Shown here one piece after another: positions 1-8,126 of a DNA stretch of 63,912 bases (position 1 is the stretch's first letter; each line of letters starts with the position of its first letter). The stretch is from Paenibacillus artemisiicola (GTDB lineage Bacteria; Bacillota; Bacilli; Paenibacillales; Paenibacillaceae). A program made the translations under genes and the position numbers. The notes beneath the pieces are model-generated. The model worked only from the letters and a program-made list of their open reading frames with translations, made no database searches and had not been told where the DNA came from. Location: the NCBI RefSeq assembly GCF_017652985.1, contig NZ_JAGGDJ010000032.1:1-63912 (forward strand). The letters are read 5' to 3'.

Positions 1-184
1 ATCGCATTCACCTGGCCTATGCTTCCGATGTGGTGATTGCTGACGGCTTCGCCGATTATCGCATTCACCTGGCCTATGCTTCCGATGTGGTGATTGCTGA
101 CGGCTTCGCCGATTATCGCATTCACCTGGCCTATGCTTCCGATGTGGTGATTGCTGACGGCTTCGCCGATTATCGCATTCACCT
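1..184. repeat. 57-bp tandem repeat, 3.2 copies, cut by window edge
   Basis: Identical 57-bp units start at 1, 58 and 115, and a partial unit runs from 172 to 184. The array stops exactly where the stop codon of the flanking oxidoreductase begins and continues off the left edge. Because 57 is a multiple of three the array is open in several frames (19-residue units), but I see no start signal supporting translation. Each unit holds a small CGGC/GCCG hairpin. The near-identity of units suggests recent expansion (minisatellite). An assembly collapse or artefact cannot be excluded. Confidence 0.9.
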
Positions 185-1290
185 TAATCCAACAAACCGT
201 ACTTCAAATGCAGCGGAAGCGCCGCCGGGCGTTCGCTGCGCGGCTCGACCTGGACGCGCCGGCCTTCCTTGGACGACGCCAGAATCGCGAGCTGCAGGTC
301 CAGCACGTCGCTGGCCAGCGCGCCGCTGGCGCGGTGCGGGCGGCCCGTGCGGATGGCGTACGCCATGTCGGCGATGCCGATGCCGCGGCTGTTCTCCGCG
401 AAGCCGTGCGAATACGGGAACGCATGCGTCTCGCCGTTGCGCTGCTGAATCGTGACGGCACCGTTGAACGCGTTCGGGTCCGGCACGATCAGAATGCCTT
501 CCGTGCCGTAAATCTCCAGCCGCGGCGTATAGCCGAAGCTTTCCTTGGCGGCCTGCAGCGTCGCCGTGACGCCGCTTTCAAAATCGATCAGCGCGCTCGC
601 GTGCATCGGCGCGCCGATCGGCACCGTCTCGCCGAACCGCGGCGAGCGCGGATTGGTGACGGTATGCTCCGGTTTCACCTGGCCGACGGAACCGCTGACG
701 CCCCGCGCCGGGCCGAGCAGGTGAATGAAAGCGGTTAAATAATAAGGCGTCATATCGAACAGCGGGTCCCACCCGAACTGCAGGTAATTATGAAAATTCG
801 GATGCATGCCGTCGTATGCGTTGCCCATGAGAATCAGGCCGCTTGCCGCGTAAGGCGTACCGATCCAGCCGTCGTCGATGACCTTCCGGCTCGTCTGCAA
901 GCCCGCGCCCAAGAACGTGTCCGGCGCGCAGCCGACGCGCAGCCCCTTCTCCTCCGCCAGCGCCAATACGCGGTCCGCGTCCTCGCGATTCATCGCGAAC
1001 GGCTTCTCCGTGTACGCATGCTTGCCCGCGTTCAAGATCTGCAGGTTCACGTCCGCGTGCACCTGCGGCGCCGTCAAATTGACGACGATCTCGATCTCCG
1101 GGTCGTCCAGCAATTCCTGAACGGTGCAAGCTTTCGGAATGCCGTATTCCTCCGCGCGCTTGCGCGCCATCTCCGGCACCAGGTCCGCGACCGCGGCGAC
1201 CTCGAGGTTGCCGAACGTTTTCGTGCAGTTTTCCAGATAGATGCCGCTGATGACGCCGCAGCCGATGACGCCGATTTTCGTCTTCTGCAT
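184..1290 (-). CDS. Gfo/Idh/MocA family NAD(P)-dependent oxidoreductase
   Basis: A 368-residue protein of usual length for this family. The N-terminus has the Rossmann glycine motif GVIGCGVISG, followed by ADLVPE, which binds the cofactor ribose region. EKPFA near residue 97 is the hallmark Glu-Lys-Pro motif. The C-terminal half is the mixed alpha/beta substrate domain. Family members oxidise or epimerise sugars and inositols in the cytoplasm; the substrate cannot be told from sequence. I chose ATG at 1290 because an AAAGGTGAGG-type ribosome site precedes it; a GTG three codons earlier has none. It appears monocistronic, and the 57-bp repeat array begins at its stop codon. Confidence 0.9.
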   Translation of the reverse strand: MQKTKIGVIGCGVISGIYLENCTKTFGNLEVAAVADLVPEMARKRAEEYGIPKACTVQELLDDPEIEIVVNLTAPQVHADVNLQILNAGKHAYTEKPFAMNREDADRVLALAEEKGLRVGCAPDTFLGAGLQTSRKVIDDGWIGTPYAASGLILMGNAYDGMHPNFHNYLQFGWDPLFDMTPYYLTAFIHLLGPARGVSGSVGQVKPEHTVTNPRSPRFGETVPIGAPMHASALIDFESGVTATLQAAKESFGYTPRLEIYGTEGILIVPDPNAFNGAVTIQQRNGETHAFPYSHGFAENSRGIGIADMAYAIRTGRPHRASGALASDVLDLQLAILASSKEGRRVQVEPRSERPAALPLHLKYGLLD

Positions 1291-1442
1291 TACCCTCACC
1301 TTTCATCTGCGTATTCGTATTACCTATTCCGCCTCCGTTCGCGTATTCCTCCCCGCGGCGCGAAAGTCTTTTGCCGAAACCTGCCGACCCCTTGCCGCGT
1401 TTCGTCTCGAAGAGCCGCATGCGTCTGACCCGCGCGCGATCG

Positions 1443-2015
1443 TTACGTCTTCGCGTACGCGTAAGCGACGATTCCGTCATACTCGACGACCAAGCCTTGC
1501 GCGTACCACGGCTCCGTCTCTTCGTTGCTCAGCGTGAAGGAAAATTGCCGGTCGCCCTGCCCGGCCGCGATCACGTCGATGTCGAGCTTCCGCCCGTTTC
1601 GGTCGTAGATTTGCCATAACGGCGCCTGAGCGTAGTAATGATAGCCGCCGCCTTCCTCGAACACCTGGTTGGACAAGAACATGCCCGCCGAACGGTCCAT
1701 AGCCGGTCGAATCGAGACGGTAAACGTCATGCCCCCGTTCAGGAACGCCGTGCGTTCGAGAACAAAGGCCGTCTGCCGCGATTCCGCCAGCCGAATCCCC
1801 CACGCTTTCGCTTCGCGCATCCACGCCGGCTCGAGCGTCAGGCGAATCGGCACGGACCGCTGCACCAGGTCTAATTCGTAGCCCTGCCGGTTCACGACTT
1901 GCCGGTATACGCCGTCATCCGCGTGACGGCGATCATGCAACGCCAACGCCGCCGCGCAGCCCAGCAGGATGATGCAAGCGCCTAATGCCATTGCGACGGC
2001 GAATTTTCTTTTCAT
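1443..2015 (-). CDS. Putative membrane-anchored lipoprotein of unknown function
   Basis: 190 residues. A positively charged start (MKRKF) and hydrophobic stretch end in an LLGC lipobox at about residue 20, so it is probably an exported lipoprotein, or else a protein with an N-terminal membrane anchor. The remaining 165 residues look like a beta-rich extracellular domain with many aromatic residues (YHYY, YAYA). I do not recognise the family. It starts 10 bases after the stop of a 32-residue membrane peptide on the same strand, so the two probably form one operon. An ArsB-like transporter diverges from the pair. Confidence 0.7.
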   Translation of the reverse strand: MKRKFAVAMALGACIILLGCAAALALHDRRHADDGVYRQVVNRQGYELDLVQRSVPIRLTLEPAWMREAKAWGIRLAESRQTAFVLERTAFLNGGMTFTVSIRPAMDRSAGMFLSNQVFEEGGGYHYYAQAPLWQIYDRNGRKLDIDVIAAGQGDRQFSFTLSNEETEPWYAQGLVVEYDGIVAYAYAKT

Positions 2016-2025
2016 TTGCGAACGC

Positions 2026-2124
2026 CTACTTTCTTCGGGATCGATTGAGCCCCCCTATAAGCAGGAGCACGGCGCCGACGGCCGCCGCGACGAACAGAAC
2101 CCCGACCGCGCTTACCCCGGACAT
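2026..2124 (-). CDS. Small single-helix membrane peptide, 32 aa
   Basis: A short frame beginning MSGVSAVGVLF and ending NRSRRK. It is one hydrophobic helix (about residues 5-25) with a basic cytoplasmic tail, as expected for a small inner-membrane protein. An AGGAGAGG ribosome site sits 6 bases upstream of the ATG. The stop codon lies 10 bases before the lipoprotein start, suggesting co-translation. No function is inferred. It could be a spurious frame, but the ribosome site, topology and operon spacing argue for a real gene. Confidence 0.55.
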   Translation of the reverse strand: MSGVSAVGVLFVAAAVGAVLLLIGGLNRSRRK

Positions 2125-2209
2125 CGCCATCCTCTCCTTCCTGCACGTTCATACGCGCCGCGAGCCGCGATCGTTGCTATTCGCTTCCGAATTCCGGCTT
2201 TCGGCCTAT

Positions 2210-2257
2210 GAAGATACTCTCGAAGATACTCTCGAAGATACTCTCGAAGATACTCTA
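2210..2257. repeat. 12-bp direct repeat, 4 copies
   Basis: The unit GAAGATACTCTC is repeated perfectly three times, with a fourth copy differing only in its last base. It lies in the divergent intergenic region, about 20 bases upstream of the predicted arsB -35 element. It could be an operator array or a simple slippage repeat. The rest of 2125-2461 holds only the promoter and leader listed separately. Confidence 0.85.
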
Positions 2258-2277
2258 ATAGAGGCGATAGATCGTGA

Positions 2278-2305
2278 TTTACTTCCAGGAACGAACGTGT
2301 ATAAT
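2278..2305 (+). promoter_or_regulatory. Predicted sigma-A promoter of arsB-like gene
   Basis: TTTACT at 2278-2283 and a perfect TATAAT at 2300-2305 are separated by 16 bases. This leaves a leader of about 150 bases before the ArsB start. I see no convincing ArsR operator. Confidence 0.55.
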
Positions 2306-2461
2306 ACAACTTGTCGAATTTGTGCGAACATGCCGGATTTGTCCGGGAACGATGCGGCCGGACGCCGGACGGGCATGCGGATTGAACCGGGTACCGGCGG
2401 CCGGTCCGCACGAATCGATACGTTGCATTTTATCGGGCTGCTGCTCATTTCGGGAGGCTTT

Positions 2462-3754
2462 ATGCTGGCACTTGCTTCGCTTATTTTCATCGTTACCCTC
2501 GTCTTCGTCATCTGGCAGCCGAAGGGACTGAACATCGGATGGTCCGCCTGCGGCGGAGCGGTCATCGCCCTGCTATGCGGCGTCGTGGATGTCCATGACG
2601 TCTGGACCGTCACGCAAATCGTCTGGAACGCGACGCTCACGTTCGTCGCCGTCATCTTGATCTCGCTGATCTTGGACGAGGCCGGCTTCTTTGAATGGGC
2701 GGCGCTGCACATGGCCCGGGCGGCCAAAGGGAACGGCAAGCGCATGTTCGTCTACGTCGTCCTCCTCGGGGCGGCGGTCTCGGCGTTCTTCGCGAACGAC
2801 GGGGCGGCGCTTATCCTGACGCCGATCGTGCTGGCCATGGTCCGGGCGCTGAAGTTCGACGAACGGCTTATCCTCCCTTTCGTGATGGCCAGCGGTTTCA
2901 TATCGGATACCGCGTCGACGCCGCTCGTCGTCAGCAACCTCGTGAATATCGTGTCGGCCGATTATTTCGGCATCGGCTTCGCCGAGTACGCGGGCAAAAT
3001 GATCGTGCCGACCTTGTTCTCCGTCGCCGCCAGCCTGGTGATGTTGTTTCAACTGTACGGACGAAGCATTCCTGCCCGCTACGAGCTGACGCAGCTCAGA
3101 CCGCCGAAAGAAGCCATCAAGGACATGCGGTTGTTCAAGGCGTCGTGGATTATTCTGGCGGTGCTGCTGATCGCTTACCTGTCGAGCGAATGGCTCGGCG
3201 TCCCGGTCTGCCTGATCGCGGGCGCGGCGGCGGCCGTCTTCCTGCAGCTTGCCCGCCGGAGCCGCGTCATTCACACCCGGAAGCTCGTCAAAGAAGCGCC
3301 GTGGGCCGTCGTCGCGTTCTCCATCGGAATGTACGTCGTCGTGTACGGGCTCCGCAACGTGGGCTTGACGGACGAGCTCGGCAAGCTGTTCGACTGGGCC
3401 GGCGAACAGGGGCTGTTCGCGGCGACGATCGCCTCCGGGTTCATGGCGGCCATCCTCTCTTCCGTCATGAACAATTTGCCGACCGTCATGATCGACGCGC
3501 TGGCCATCGAAGGCGCGCACCCGACGGGGATCATCCGCGAGGCCCTGATCTATGCGAATGTCATCGGGTCCGACCTCGGTCCGAAGATCACCCCGATCGG
3601 GTCGCTCGCGACCTTGCTGTGGCTGCACGTGCTGTCCGGCAAGGGCGTGAAGATCACCTGGGGCGCATATTTCAAAACGGGCATCGTGCTGACGCTCCCG
3701 GTCCTGTTCCTTACGCTGGCCGGCCTGTACCTCTGGCTGAAGCTCGTCGGATAA
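2462..3754 (+). CDS. arsB: ArsB-like arsenite/anion transporter (ion transporter superfamily)
   Basis: 430 residues of almost continuous hydrophobic helices, the length of ArsB/NhaD-type anion permeases. The two inverted-repeat hallmark segments are visible: FFANDGAALILTP near residue 105 and SSVMNNLPTVMI near residue 340, both typical ArsB motifs. ArsB exports arsenite or antimonite across the cytoplasmic membrane. The frame is open further upstream through the 12-bp repeat, but a GGGAGG ribosome site 4-5 bases before ATG 2462 and the family length fix the start. No arsR, arsC or arsD is adjacent, so the arsenic assignment is by family only; another anion is possible. Confidence 0.8.
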   Translation: MLALASLIFIVTLVFVIWQPKGLNIGWSACGGAVIALLCGVVDVHDVWTVTQIVWNATLTFVAVILISLILDEAGFFEWAALHMARAAKGNGKRMFVYVVLLGAAVSAFFANDGAALILTPIVLAMVRALKFDERLILPFVMASGFISDTASTPLVVSNLVNIVSADYFGIGFAEYAGKMIVPTLFSVAASLVMLFQLYGRSIPARYELTQLRPPKEAIKDMRLFKASWIILAVLLIAYLSSEWLGVPVCLIAGAAAAVFLQLARRSRVIHTRKLVKEAPWAVVAFSIGMYVVVYGLRNVGLTDELGKLFDWAGEQGLFAATIASGFMAAILSSVMNNLPTVMIDALAIEGAHPTGIIREALIYANVIGSDLGPKITPIGSLATLLWLHVLSGKGVKITWGAYFKTGIVLTLPVLFLTLAGLYLWLKLVG

Positions 3755-3807
3755 CCGGGCGGCAAGCAACCGGAGGATGACTTTATAACAAAGAACGTCA
3801 ATCGACC

Positions 3808-3837
3808 AAACGGGGCCGAAATCGGCCCCGTTTTTTT
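3808..3837 (+). terminator. Rho-independent terminator after arsB
   Basis: Arms CGGGGCCGA (3811-3819) and TCGGCCCCG (3822-3830) are followed by seven T residues. Confidence 0.9.
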
Positions 3838-3945
3838 GCGCTGCCATGATGCCGGATAGCCGCTCTTTCATGGGGCCTTGTCCAATCACGCGAGAACCGT
3901 ATTTCATAGAATAGAGCATGTCGGACAACAAAGGAGGGGAAATCC

Positions 3946-4326
3946 ATGCCTGCATATTCGACAGGCGTCGTGACCAATACCCGCGACATCGGCACGGCCG
4001 CTACCACGATCGTGTTGAACGTCAGCAATATCGATCCTACGGCGACGTCCGTGACGGTCAAAATCGTGGCTTCGGTCGACTCGGATTTCTTTTATACGGC
4101 TTACGTGTCCGGATTTGTCGTCCCTGCCGGCGGCTACGAGGTCATGACGTTCAACATTGCCGGCAACGTGGCCTACGAAGTGCAAGTGTCCACGTTATCG
4201 TCCAGCCAAGGTCCGTTCGCCCTCGTGTCGGTTTACGGTCTCGATGAATTCGGCAATCTGGTGGCCAATCAACGCTTTGCGCCGGAAGAGCTGAGCAGCA
4301 TTCCCGCAATCGACCTGGGTGCTTAA
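3946..4326 (+). CDS. Small beta-rich protein, possible spore-surface component
   Basis: 126 residues. The composition is rich in Thr, Val and Ser with repeated beta-strand-like stretches and no signal peptide. I do not recognise the family by name. A strong AAGGAGGGG ribosome site precedes the ATG. About 20-30 bases upstream, CATAGAAT resembles the -10 element of the mother-cell sigma factors E and K, which would fit sporulation expression; this is weak evidence. Its position beside a YheC/YheD gene and a collagen-like gene supports a spore coat or exosporium role, by inference only. It is monocistronic, with its own terminator. Confidence 0.6.
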   Translation: MPAYSTGVVTNTRDIGTAATTIVLNVSNIDPTATSVTVKIVASVDSDFFYTAYVSGFVVPAGGYEVMTFNIAGNVAYEVQVSTLSSSQGPFALVSVYGLDEFGNLVANQRFAPEELSSIPAIDLGA

Positions 4327-4340
4327 GAAAGAATGAAAAG

Positions 4341-4385
4341 GCTGCCGAATTCAAAGAGACTGCCGGTTCGGCAGCGTCTTTTTTC
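4341..4385 (+). terminator. Rho-independent terminator
   Basis: Arms GCTGCCGAA (4341-4349) and TTCGGCAGC (4367-4375) are followed by a T-rich run. Confidence 0.8.
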
Positions 4386-4453
4386 CGGGCGCCGTTGCGG
4401 AGACAGTGAAATGAATCTACGCTCAACGCGAGGATTCCGAGGCACGGAAAATA

Positions 4454-4486
4454 AAGACGGGGTCCAAAAGCCCCCGTCTTCCTTGC
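4454..4486 (-). terminator. Terminator of the YheC/YheD gene, similar to the groEL terminator
   Basis: Arms AAGACGGGG and CCCCGTCTT enclose a 9-base loop, with a T-rich tract on the minus strand. The sequence through CCTTGCTAT outside the stem resembles the att/groEL terminator at 7267 and 45381, so it may be a diverged copy of that element. Confidence 0.7.
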
Positions 4487-4584
4487 TATGACTTTGATGC
4501 TAAACAGGTGGTCCCCAAAAATAGCATCCTGTTGCACTGGACCGACCCCTATCTCCTGTAACGAAAGCAATCGAAAAAAACCTA

Positions 4585-5628
4585 TTATCTCGCAATTCGA
4601 GACAGAAAATAAGCATATTCCAATGGCCTAATATAGATCAGATTTTTGAATGTAAACCCAGTAAGCTCTTTGTATAGATCTTTTTGAGGTTTTCCGTTAA
4701 GTTCAATAATCCATAGCTTCCTTTGTTCATCCAACACAAAATCAACACTCAGTTCGCCCAATGAACCTAGATGCGTTTCTGCGTCTTTTGCAGCTTGCAC
4801 GCTTACCTCAACCAGAGAGCGGAAAATGTCTTTCATTTTATCCGGCGAAAAAAATCGCGGAAGAATGTCTGCAGCATCATAAATGGTATCGCACATGCTC
4901 GTATTATAATATTTCTTATACGCGACTCTACATGTTTTGGCGGTCACCATCCATTCTCCGAGAAAGCCTTTTTGAACAAGAACCCGAATATCAAAAAACT
5001 GATGATCAAGCTGACTCGAGCGAACCCCCTGCTGAACCACGTAATTTTTTTGGCCGAAACGTTCATCCAATTTTTCCTGAATGCTTTCATGCCTTCTGCA
5101 AATATATTTTGGCGTCAAGGTGTGCAAGGCGATATGAACGTCTCCATTTTCCTTTAACTCCACCCGATGCACGGATTCCCCCTTAGATCCGTATGCAGGC
5201 TTCAGGTAAACGACCTTATATTTCTCTAGCAGCTCCGATACATTCGTTTCGTCATATAAAAATGTGTCCGGTACATAGGATTTAAGATCCGACTGTTTAA
5301 ACTGGTTATAGAGCTCCCATTTATTAAAAAAATTGATGTGGTTAAAGCATTTGTTCCTGCCGATCGCCTTCTCAAGACGGTGAATGGTCGTCCCTTTTTT
5401 GTTGTAACAACGATTATAGACGACCTGAGGGAAAGGGACCACACTTTGTTTCCAAATGCCCTTTTTCAGACTAAGACCGATAATCCGCTTTTCTTTCCAA
5501 AGGATATCTGCCGGAGTAAAGGCGAAAAGTTTCATATTCAGATGATTGTAACGTTGTAATAGCTTTAAAATTCCTTTTCTACTGCTTCTGCGACTTACAA
5601 GTATACCAACAGATGAGCGCTTTTCCAA
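4585..5628 (-). CDS. YheC/YheD family endospore coat-associated ATP-grasp protein
   Basis: 347 residues. The N-terminal part opens with SVGILVS, typical of this family, and the C-terminal two thirds is an ATP-grasp fold (lysine in VVYLKPAYGSKG, later FDIRVLVQ, and a metal-binding WIIELNGKP near the end). Family members associate with the spore coat in Bacillus; their ligase substrate is not known. The frame extends to 5733, but that part reads like noncoding sequence. TTG at 5628 is preceded by GGGGAG at 8 bases, so I place the start there. The gene is more AT-rich than its neighbours. The collagen-like gene diverges from it. Confidence 0.82.
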   Translation of the reverse strand: MEKRSSVGILVSRRSSRKGILKLLQRYNHLNMKLFAFTPADILWKEKRIIGLSLKKGIWKQSVVPFPQVVYNRCYNKKGTTIHRLEKAIGRNKCFNHINFFNKWELYNQFKQSDLKSYVPDTFLYDETNVSELLEKYKVVYLKPAYGSKGESVHRVELKENGDVHIALHTLTPKYICRRHESIQEKLDERFGQKNYVVQQGVRSSQLDHQFFDIRVLVQKGFLGEWMVTAKTCRVAYKKYYNTSMCDTIYDAADILPRFFSPDKMKDIFRSLVEVSVQAAKDAETHLGSLGELSVDFVLDEQRKLWIIELNGKPQKDLYKELTGFTFKNLIYIRPLEYAYFLSRIAR

Positions 5629-5830
5629 TCCCGTCACTCCCCGGCTGTCAATCTCTCTATTGTCATATGCCGATAGAGACACAATGGAAGGGAGAAATAA
5701 CATAGACCAATAGAAAATCAGCGAATATAGCACTCTATTAGCCTATTTTAAGATTACTAGGTAATTGCTGTGTTTCTATGAGTAGGCTTTTAATATGCTG
5801 GATTAGTTTAATAAACAAGGAGCTGACAGA

Positions 5831-6763
5831 ATGGGTAGATGTAAATGTCCGCCTGGACCTCCAGGACCGGAAGGACCTCAAGGCCCTCCAGGACCAATAG
5901 CGGAAGGACCGCAATTGCTGCAAGGCCTTGCGGGAGCAATCGGAGCAGCAGGGCCTGCCGGACTTGCGGGAGCACTTGGGCCGGCTGGATTAGCGGGACT
6001 TGCGGGAGCAATCGGAGCAGCAGGGCCCGCTGGACTTGCGGGACTTGCAGGAGCGCTTGGAGAAGTTGGCCCCGCTGGACTTGCGGGACTTGCGGGAGCG
6101 CTTGGAGCAGCTGGATTGGCAGGAGCAACAGGACCGGCAGGACCGGCAGGACCGGCAGGACCAGTTGGAGCAGTTGGACCAACAGGCGCAGTTGGCCCCC
6201 AAGGTCCGTCAGGACCAGCAGGGGGAGGATTGATTCCATTTTCAACGGGAATTATCCTTAGCGGCGCAGCAGTTGTATCGGCCTCCCCGATATTGATGGG
6301 TTTTGGCAGCAGCACGGTTGAAGTGATTGATGGTTCTGGAGAATCGACCATGCCGCCCGAAGCGGGTGGGTTTGCGTTCCCCATTCCTTTTGCGGGTACG
6401 GTTCAAAATTTGCAAATCAGCGCAGATCTATTGGTTGCCTCCGTAGTTTCCATCAATACGCTCGGACTGCAATATGATTTTACCGTATTCCGTTCACCGT
6501 CTGCTCCTAACAATGGGATCGACCATCTCTCTTCGCCTTACCTGACAACTCCGTTAACAAGTTCGGTCAGATTCGGGTTTCCGAATAATATCGTTACAGC
6601 GGGTACCTTCCGATCCGCGACGAATATTAATTTGGGCTCTCTAGTAGTTGCGCCTGGCGACCGTATCGGTATTCGTGTAAGGACGCTTGCTTCGACGGAT
6701 CCTTCGGCAGCAGACATCACCCAGCTCTCTTTTAGCGCCAGTCTCTCTTATACTCCTTTTTAA
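5831..6763 (+). CDS. Collagen-like (Gly-X-Y) exosporium-type glycoprotein
   Basis: 310 residues. A short CKCPPG head is followed by about 65 Gly-X-Y triplets (residues 8-135), first Pro-rich, then dominated by Ala/Leu triplets (GLAGLAGA-type), then GPAGPAGPVG. The last 160 residues form a beta-rich head domain resembling the trimeric C-terminal domain of BclA-like proteins. Such proteins form the hair-like nap of spores. AAGGAG precedes the ATG by 7 bases. The Leu/Ala-rich triplets lack proline, so this part may be a weaker triple helix. The repeats make length polymorphism likely. Confidence 0.88.
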   Translation: MGRCKCPPGPPGPEGPQGPPGPIAEGPQLLQGLAGAIGAAGPAGLAGALGPAGLAGLAGAIGAAGPAGLAGLAGALGEVGPAGLAGLAGALGAAGLAGATGPAGPAGPAGPVGAVGPTGAVGPQGPSGPAGGGLIPFSTGIILSGAAVVSASPILMGFGSSTVEVIDGSGESTMPPEAGGFAFPIPFAGTVQNLQISADLLVASVVSINTLGLQYDFTVFRSPSAPNNGIDHLSSPYLTTPLTSSVRFGFPNNIVTAGTFRSATNINLGSLVVAPGDRIGIRVRTLASTDPSAADITQLSFSASLSYTPF

Positions 6764-6812
6764 TAGCCGCGTTTTACTGCTTTACGCCGTCTCTGCCCAT
6801 TAACTTCATGAT

Positions 6813-6842
6813 GCTGCCGATGTATTTTCGGCAGCTTCTTTG
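6813..6842 (+). terminator. Terminator after collagen-like gene
   Basis: Arms GCTGCCGA (6813-6820) and TCGGCAGC (6828-6835) are followed by a T-rich tract. Confidence 0.75.
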
Positions 6843-7266
6843 TTATCTTTTGACAGTGCGGGCACTCTATTTTAATCTATAACCGGTTCCAAAAATCGTC
6901 TCTATGAATCTCTTTGCTATACTATATGTTTGTTTTAAACCATGGTGACCAAATTTATCCCAAAGAAACAATAAAAGCTTAGCTGGCTTTTGATTCAGAG
7001 ACCTCACCATAGAGAAGAGCTACCTTCGACCCGAAGCCGTTGCACGCTTAGCGCGTTACGCGCGTCGTCCGGATTACGGAAGCGTATAGTGATTTCCAGT
7101 TTCATACCCGGACAGCACGCGTTGAGAACATGACGCATGGCTAAAAATCAGAACCTGCCCTTCAATGTGCCGAAAATCGGTTTGAGGTTATATCCGCGGA
7201 GTTGACAAAAAAGCATGTCTATTGGTAAGGCAAACCTCGTTAAATCACTCACGATGCTCACCAAAT
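6843..7266. other. Gene-free host DNA beside attL
   Basis: No start-to-stop frame with a ribosome site is visible on either strand. A run of CpG-rich words around 7040-7080 may be the relic of a coding sequence, but I cannot identify one. This stretch is what would lie directly downstream of groEL in an uninfected strain. Confidence 0.5.
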
Positions 7267-7344
7267 AAAAAACGGGGCCCAAGAGGCCCCGTTTTCCTTG
7301 CTATTGCTGAGTTTTGGCCAGCGGCTTACATCATGCCGCCCATG
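7267..7344. repeat. attL: attL: 78-bp copy of the groEL 3' end
   Basis: This segment matches 45381-45458 at 76 of 78 positions (differences are AAGAGG/AAAAGG and CTGAG/CTGGG). It contains a terminator hairpin and, on the minus strand, the last five groEL codons and the stop. To the right of 7344 the match ends and phage DNA begins. It is the left prophage junction. Confidence 0.93.
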
Positions 7345-7527
7345 TTGGATCCATTCCCACAGCATTTCTGTTCTGTTTTATTTCCTGAAGAAAAGCTTGG
7401 ATATAGAATGATTAGGTGAATAGTAATCCATTATGTTTCGAACTTAACCGCATAATATGTGGGGATTACCGTGAGGTTTTATAACTTTGTGAGTATTCTT
7501 TGCTGGATGCTGCTCCTGAAATAAAAC

Positions 7528-8109
7528 TTAATGATAATGATCATTATTATTAAAATTATTATGTTTATAACCAACTAACTCTAAAAATAATCCTTCAGGT
7601 AGTTCATCCTTGTGTTGAGCCAGTTCGTCAAGTTGACTTTCTGAAAGACCTCTAATTCCTATTCGTCCGACTGGTTTACCTTTTGAAATGTACAATCTCA
7701 TCTCAATCATGTTTTCATTTAAAAAGCCAAATTGATTTGTCCACTGAATAAACTCTTTCTTTTTGGTATTGATTAATTCTTCTTCGGATTTTTCACGCTT
7801 ATCATCCGTAACGGATTTTCTCCAGGCCGATACACCAATAATTACGAATATGGATAAAGGAAAGACTGTTAAAAACATTATAGGGATAAGTAATTTTTGC
7901 TTATCAAAATTTTGTAACACAATAATTATGCCATAAATAAACGATGATAAACCCCAAAAAAAGGGGACTACTCTCGTTATTATTATTTTCGAAAATAAAC
8001 TCGGGTTGATTGGAAAGCTCATTTTCCAACTTTTTAATCGAATAACGAAAAAGGCGATTGCATACCAAAATATTAATAATCCGACTTGGATTAAGAACCA
8101 TCTCAGCAT
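7528..8109 (-). CDS. Three-helix membrane protein, partner of the lipase-like gene
   Basis: 193 residues. Three hydrophobic segments (about 3-24, 44-68, 72-97) are followed by a charged linker and a cytoplasmic domain of about 90 residues ending in an Asn/His-rich tail. I do not recognise the family. It starts 17 bases after the lipase-like gene on the same strand with an AAGGTGAT ribosome site, so the two form an operon. Base composition is strongly AT-rich compared with phage structural genes. Its place between attL and the lysis genes is typical for prophage cargo. A role in membrane targeting or in restraining the lipase is speculation. Confidence 0.75.
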   Translation of the reverse strand: MLRWFLIQVGLLIFWYAIAFFVIRLKSWKMSFPINPSLFSKIIITRVVPFFWGLSSFIYGIIIVLQNFDKQKLLIPIMFLTVFPLSIFVIIGVSAWRKSVTDDKREKSEEELINTKKKEFIQWTNQFGFLNENMIEMRLYISKGKPVGRIGIRGLSESQLDELAQHKDELPEGLFLELVGYKHNNFNNNDHYH

Positions 8110-8126
8110 ACAATCACCTTCTTCAC

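Noticed and set aside
1..184. CRISPR array
   Set aside because: Units are contiguous 57-bp identical copies with no unique spacers.
30..455. Reading frame through the 57-bp repeat (19-residue repeats)
   Set aside because: It runs across the antisense of the oxidoreductase gene and has no ribosome site; the open frame follows from the repeat length being a multiple of three.
1985..2461. Long N-terminal extension of the ArsB-like protein including EDTL repeats
   Set aside because: A strong ribosome site and the family length place the start at 2462, and a promoter lies within the extension.
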